Shown here: piece by piece, positions 61,292 through 64,000 of the stretch | Layout: every line of letters begins with the position of its first letter | Position numbering within the stretch: the stretch's first letter is position 1 | Source: Ammoniphilus sp. CFH 90114 | GTDB taxonomy: Bacteria; Bacillota; Bacilli; Aneurinibacillales; RAOX-1 | DNA: 64,000 bases | Assembly: GCF_004123195.1 (NCBI RefSeq) | Contig: NZ_SDLI01000008.1 | Coordinates: forward strand, 61,116-125,115 | Reading direction: 5' to 3' | Position numbers and translations under genes: made by a program | The notes under the pieces: generated by a model | Told to the model about the DNA's origin: nothing | Databases searched by the model: none | What the model saw: only the letters and a program-made list of their open reading frames with translations

Positions 61292-61834
61292 CTATTTCCT
61301 CATTTTACCACGAAAATGATGACCCTCCTGTTCAAACTGAGCCTTCAATTCTTCTACGGTGATGCCCTTCTGTTTTGCCAACTCTGCAAGTTTGGCTTCA
61401 CGCTTTTGTTCCATTTCCGCTTTTAAAGCTTCCACGGTGATCCCTTTTTCTTTTGCCAACGCATCAAGTTTGGCCTGGTGTCGTGCTTCGCGTTCCTGCT
61501 TCATCTGAGCTTTCAACTCATCCACCGTAATTCCCTTTTCTTGCGCCAGTTGCTCAAGATTCTTGCCGCGGTTTTGCTCCCTTTGTGCTTTTAATTCTTC
61601 AACAGTGATACCTTTTTCAGCAGCAAGCTGTGCTAATTTAGCTTCACGACCGGCTTCATTCCGAACCTTAGTCCCTTTCTTGCCAAAATGCCCTGCCCCT
61701 CCAAAAAGTTTATTCATTTGTATTTGAGTTTGAGGTTGTGTTGTTGTTTCTTCCGCAGCAAACGCAGATCCGAATGCACTAATCGCAAATACTGCTCCTA
61801 AAGCTGTAGCTAAGATCTTCTTTTTGTTTAACAT
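61292..61834 (-). CDS. Secreted protein with four KGITVEELKAQ repeats (DUF2680-like)
   Basis: A signal peptide ends at AFA-AEE. After a Gln/Thr-rich spacer, four copies of a helical unit follow, each ending LA..KGITVEELKAQ (LAQLAAEKGIT, LEQLAQEKGIT, LDALAKEKGIT, LAELAKQKGIT). The spacing between copies is about 26-30 residues. It is highly charged and Lys/Glu/Gln-rich, so an extracellular or wall-bound role is likely. DUF2680-like repeats are known but function is not. GGAGG lies nine bases before ATG 61834. It is upstream of and co-directional with the two-component genes. Confidence 0.75.
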   Translation of the reverse strand: MLNKKKILATALGAVFAISAFGSAFAAEETTTQPQTQIQMNKLFGGAGHFGKKGTKVRNEAGREAKLAQLAAEKGITVEELKAQREQNRGKNLEQLAQEKGITVDELKAQMKQEREARHQAKLDALAKEKGITVEALKAEMEQKREAKLAELAKQKGITVEELKAQFEQEGHHFRGKMRK

Positions 61835-61872
61835 GATTCATTACCTCCAAGGTTTTTTATTATCTTTCGATA

Positions 61873-61911
61873 GTTATAATTTAGACGAGCTTAGTGAAAT
61901 TTGAGTGAAAT
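61873..61911 (-). promoter_or_regulatory. Promoter of the repeat-protein gene with 11-bp direct repeat
   Basis: On the minus strand two perfect ATTTCACT copies lie 11 bp apart (61911-61904 and 61900-61893), in the -35 position relative to TATAAC (61878-61873). An 11-bp direct repeat near a weak -35 is the classic layout for activation by an OmpR/PhoB-type regulator. Confidence 0.6.
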
Positions 61912-61989
61912 TGTGAGCATTATTCTTGCTTTTATTAAGCATTATTAACAAAAATAAAAGAGTTCGTCTCCAGAACCCTTCGTAATGTA

Positions 61990-62281
61990 TTTCATATCTA
62001 GTTTTAGACAAACACGGCCGTGAATAAGGCTAATAAGTACTTAACAGGTTAATACTTGAAATATCGGTCCATCTCAAGTATTTACTTAGATTTGAACTAC
62101 TGTAGACAAAATTACACCTTCTAGAAGACCTACGCCAAATTCTTCCCTTAATTTAAATAGGAACCCGTCTGAATTTTACTTCCTCCGTTGGAAATATCAG
62201 CAGGCTGAATACATGTTGTATCCAACACAACCACTACTGCACCATGCACACACAGGGGACTCGACGCTGTGGTCTTAAGTT
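61990..62281. other. Gene-poor stretch, possible decayed transposase fragment at 62160-62281 (minus)
   Basis: No intact gene is visible. On the minus strand a frame near 62281-62150 reads AVVVVLDTTCIQPADIS, which recalls the LDATxxPxDI stretch of IS1182-type transposases. The rest of the frame does not continue that family, so this is at most a degraded remnant. Confidence 0.25.
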
Positions 62282-62701
62282 TCATGGAACAACAAGGACT
62301 AGATTCTCAAACCATGTATGGTAAGCATGCCAATCTCGAGTAAACGTGTGTTCCCCTTCAATAAAGGCGACGTCTTGAAATCCCATCTGCTTTAGAATAT
62401 AGGCACCGAGTGCTGCTTGTCCACCAGCTCCACAAGTGACCAAAACAGGACGATTGCGATCCTTCAACCTATCATCTCTCAGGTGTTCAGGTACGAGTAA
62501 ATCAGCTCGAATCGGCAGCATCCCTAGCGAAATATTGACACCACTAGGAATGAGCCCACAAGCTCCTGCATCTGCTGCATCTTGAACATCAATGACTAGG
62601 GTATCGGGATTGGCATTTAGTTTTTCTCTTGCTTCTTGGGAGGTAATTCCTGGTACATTTTCACGTACTTCGGTTACCATGTCTCGAAAAGTCTTAGCCA
62701 T
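62282..62701 (-). CDS. Rhodanese-domain protein
   Basis: This single-domain rhodanese may transfer sulfane sulfur. The active-site loop is VTCGAGGQAALGA, with Cys as nucleophile, and the fold shows TLVIDVQDAAD (the DVR-like strand) and VAFIEGEHTFTRDWHAY. The start is taken as ATG 62701 (MAKTFRDM); no strong ribosome site is seen, and an upstream TTG at 62725 is possible. Neighbouring DNA appears decayed. Confidence 0.75.
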   Translation of the reverse strand: MAKTFRDMVTEVRENVPGITSQEAREKLNANPDTLVIDVQDAADAGACGLIPSGVNISLGMLPIRADLLVPEHLRDDRLKDRNRPVLVTCGAGGQAALGAYILKQMGFQDVAFIEGEHTFTRDWHAYHTWFENLVLVVP

Positions 62702-62787
62702 TATATTAACTTCTTCACTACCCAATTTTAGGGATTCTTAGACCACAAACCAGCTGTTTTAAGGAAAACTCTCGGATGAAGCTTTAA

Positions 62788-62937
62788 TCATGCTACAATG
62801 AGACCTGCAAGATCCTCTGGATGCATGACTCGTTGTACACGTTGTACATCTCCCGTAATATGAGCGATTCCGTAAGACCAAGAACTGCAAATTTTGATGC
62901 TTGTAAGCGCTGGTGTATGATAACCAAAGCTTCTAAA
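62788..62937 (-). pseudogene. Possible C-terminal remnant of an unidentified gene
   Basis: A minus-strand frame without a start codon reads SFGYHTPALTSIKICSSWSY and ends RVMHPEDLAGLIVA, then stop. It looks like a real protein tail, but there is no start, ribosome site or recognisable body upstream. I cannot name the family. Confidence 0.25.
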
Positions 62938-62985
62938 AATTACTTTTAAATGAATCAAAATAGAGAAGACCCTCCCCTTCTCATC

Positions 62986-63267
62986 TCACTCATCATGAAT
63001 ATTCATCATGGACTGTATTTCATGGATATCACCATTTAATTTTAGTATTTCCTCTTGCTCTAAAATTAGAGGAATAGTATCTCGCAGAGTAATAACCATC
63101 TTCTCATTTAAATCAATCGCTTTTGAAGTCTCATCTAACATTTTGCTTATTTGATTCCTTACCCAAACTGACTGTGTAGGAATGTTTTTAATACTTCTTA
63201 TTTCTAGTTCATTAGCTTTACTATTAATATTGCCATCAATAATTTGACCACTGTACCTTCTAGGCAT
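62986..63267 (-). CDS. Small hypothetical helical protein
   Basis: This 93-residue protein has a short basic head (PRRYSGQIIDGNINS) and then helices, with QSVWVRNQISKMLDETSKAI in the middle. AGGAGG precedes ATG 63267. No family is recognised; it lies next to the T-box region and is transcribed away from it. Confidence 0.55.
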   Translation of the reverse strand: MPRRYSGQIIDGNINSKANELEIRSIKNIPTQSVWVRNQISKMLDETSKAIDLNEKMVITLRDTIPLILEQEEILKLNGDIHEIQSMMNIHDE

Positions 63268-63411
63268 TTCTTCCTCCTAATCGATTTTATCTTTTATTAT
63301 TGGTTGGTTTGTATATAAAATACCCTGATACATCTGACAAACATTTAAACGATCTAGCAGCCAGCGGAGTGCACTCGTTTAACTATGGAATCCCGATTGT
63401 TGAATAACACA

Positions 63412-63440
63412 TTGACTTATTATATTATCTGTAATAAGAT
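63412..63440 (+). promoter_or_regulatory. Promoter of the tandem T-box leader
   Basis: TTGACT (63412-63417), 17 bases, TAAGAT (63435-63440). It lies about 34 bases before the first T-box unit. Confidence 0.65.
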
Positions 63441-63473
63441 ATTTAACAACAAATGGAGTATCCATTAGTGCTA

Positions 63474-63720
63474 TGAAAAGGACACGAATCATTCTTTGTT
63501 TTTCTTATCAGAGAACAGGGTCATTGGCTGAAAGCCCTGAAGAAAAGGAAATGGTTTACCACCTTGGAGCTATTACAGGGAAATGGTTTAACCAAAGTAT
63601 CTATAATCGGTAAATCCGTTATCTTTTTAAGCATAAAGCACAGTTTTGTGTTTTATGGAATTAGGGTGGTACCACGAACCGCACTCGTCCCTTTTATTGG
63701 GATAGGTGCGGTTTTATTTA
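63474..63720 (+). ncRNA. T-box leader 1 (probable threonine specifier) with terminator
   Basis: Stem I begins around AGAGAACAGGG and GGCTGAAAGCC. The specifier region GTTTACCACCTTGGAGC gives ACC (63558-63560), followed by the usual purine, indicating threonine. The T-box AGGGTGGTACCACG is at 63663-63676. The terminator pairs AACCGCAC (63677-63684) with GTGCGGTT (63706-63713), followed by T-rich sequence. Uncharged tRNA-Thr would favour the antiterminator. Confidence 0.88.
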
Positions 63721-63743
63721 TGTTAAAGCAAATAACACAGCGT

Positions 63744-63990
63744 TGAAAAGGACATGAATCATTCTTCGTTTTCTTTTGCAGAGAACAGGGTCATTGGCTG
63801 AAAGCCCTGAAGAAAAGGAAATGGTTTACCACCTTGGAGCTATTACAGGGAAATGGTTTAGCTAAAGTATCTGTGATCGGTAAATCCGTTATCTTTCCGA
63901 GCATAATACACAGTTTTGTGTTTTATGGAATTAGGGTGGTACCACGACCACACTCGTCCCTATGTATTGGGATGGGTGTGGTCTTTTTTA
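63744..63990 (+). ncRNA. T-box leader 2 (tandem copy) with terminator
   Basis: This is a near-copy of the first unit at an exact 270-bp step: specifier ACC at 63828-63830, T-box AGGGTGGTACCACG at 63933-63946, terminator GACCACAC (63946-63953) with GTGTGGTC (63976-63983) and six T. The terminator stem differs in sequence but keeps pairing, showing compensatory change. The gene it controls, probably a threonyl-tRNA synthetase (thrZ or thrS), is beyond base 64000. Confidence 0.88.
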
Positions 63991-64000
63991 TTTTATAAAT

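Noticed and set aside
63564..63746. Coding frame within the T-box region
   Set aside because: It overlaps the T-box structure and its duplicated copy, has no ribosome site, and its amino-acid sequence follows from conserved RNA.

Overview
The window comes from an endospore-forming, low-to-mid GC member of the Bacillota. Evidence includes a SspK small acid-soluble spore protein, a SleB-type cortex hydrolase, CggR, T-box leaders, a ydaO-type c-di-AMP riboswitch, a CzrA-type zinc sensor, strong AGGAGG ribosome sites and frequent TTG/GTG starts. The gene mix fits the Paenibacillaceae/Brevibacillus/Ammoniphilus area of the Bacillales, but I cannot name a species. No phage, CRISPR array, rRNA or tRNA gene is visible, so this is mostly ordinary chromosome, with unusual material between the genes.

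Layout. 1-13 kb: end of a ROK glucokinase, a secreted NlpC/P60 lipoprotein, CggR without its usual gapA partner, a NodB deacetylase, UV endonuclease, release factor 3, an MFS exporter, a YdcF protein, an ECF sigma factor with a co-translated membrane protein, an SDR with sspK, and a nitroreductase. 13-22 kb: a SET protein, a DUF421 protein, then a catabolic operon (IclR regulator, TAXI-TRAP transporter, class III aminotransferase, TPP-dependent enzyme). 22-34 kb: a c-di-AMP-riboswitch operon (small DUF2642-like protein, LD-carboxypeptidase, Usp), PepA, a zinc module (CzrA, CzcD, small membrane protein), GlpK, HutU-HutI, and a Cas4/AddB-like Fe-S protein that seems to lack nuclease residues. 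34-40 kb: an iron-starvation block (flavodoxin, FhuF, FecCDE-like ABC genes, binding lipoprotein) with Fur boxes over its promoters. 40-53 kb: NhaC, spore or stress small proteins, gamma carbonic anhydrase with DUF421, SleB-like hydrolase, NDH-2, UppP, ModABC and a KtrB-type potassium transporter. 53-64 kb: FusB-like protein, CLC transporter with DUF421, PilZ protein, aldehyde dehydrogenase, a two-component system beside a secreted four-repeat protein, a rhodanese, and two tandem threonine-type T-box leaders whose target gene lies beyond the window.

The most striking observation is a dispersed intergenic repeat. Four copies (13632-13817, 26521-26706, 34829-35014, 52983-53168) each hold four 23-24 bp imperfect palindromes of type GCGGAA-N-TTCCGC whose start-to-start spacing is exactly 51, 61 and 51 bp in every copy, close to 5, 6 and 5 helical turns. 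A second, unrelated array (48941-49183) carries eight TCACG motifs on one strand, mostly 20-21 bp apart. I know of no described system matching either; both look like phased protein-binding sites or structured RNA and deserve a genome-wide search.
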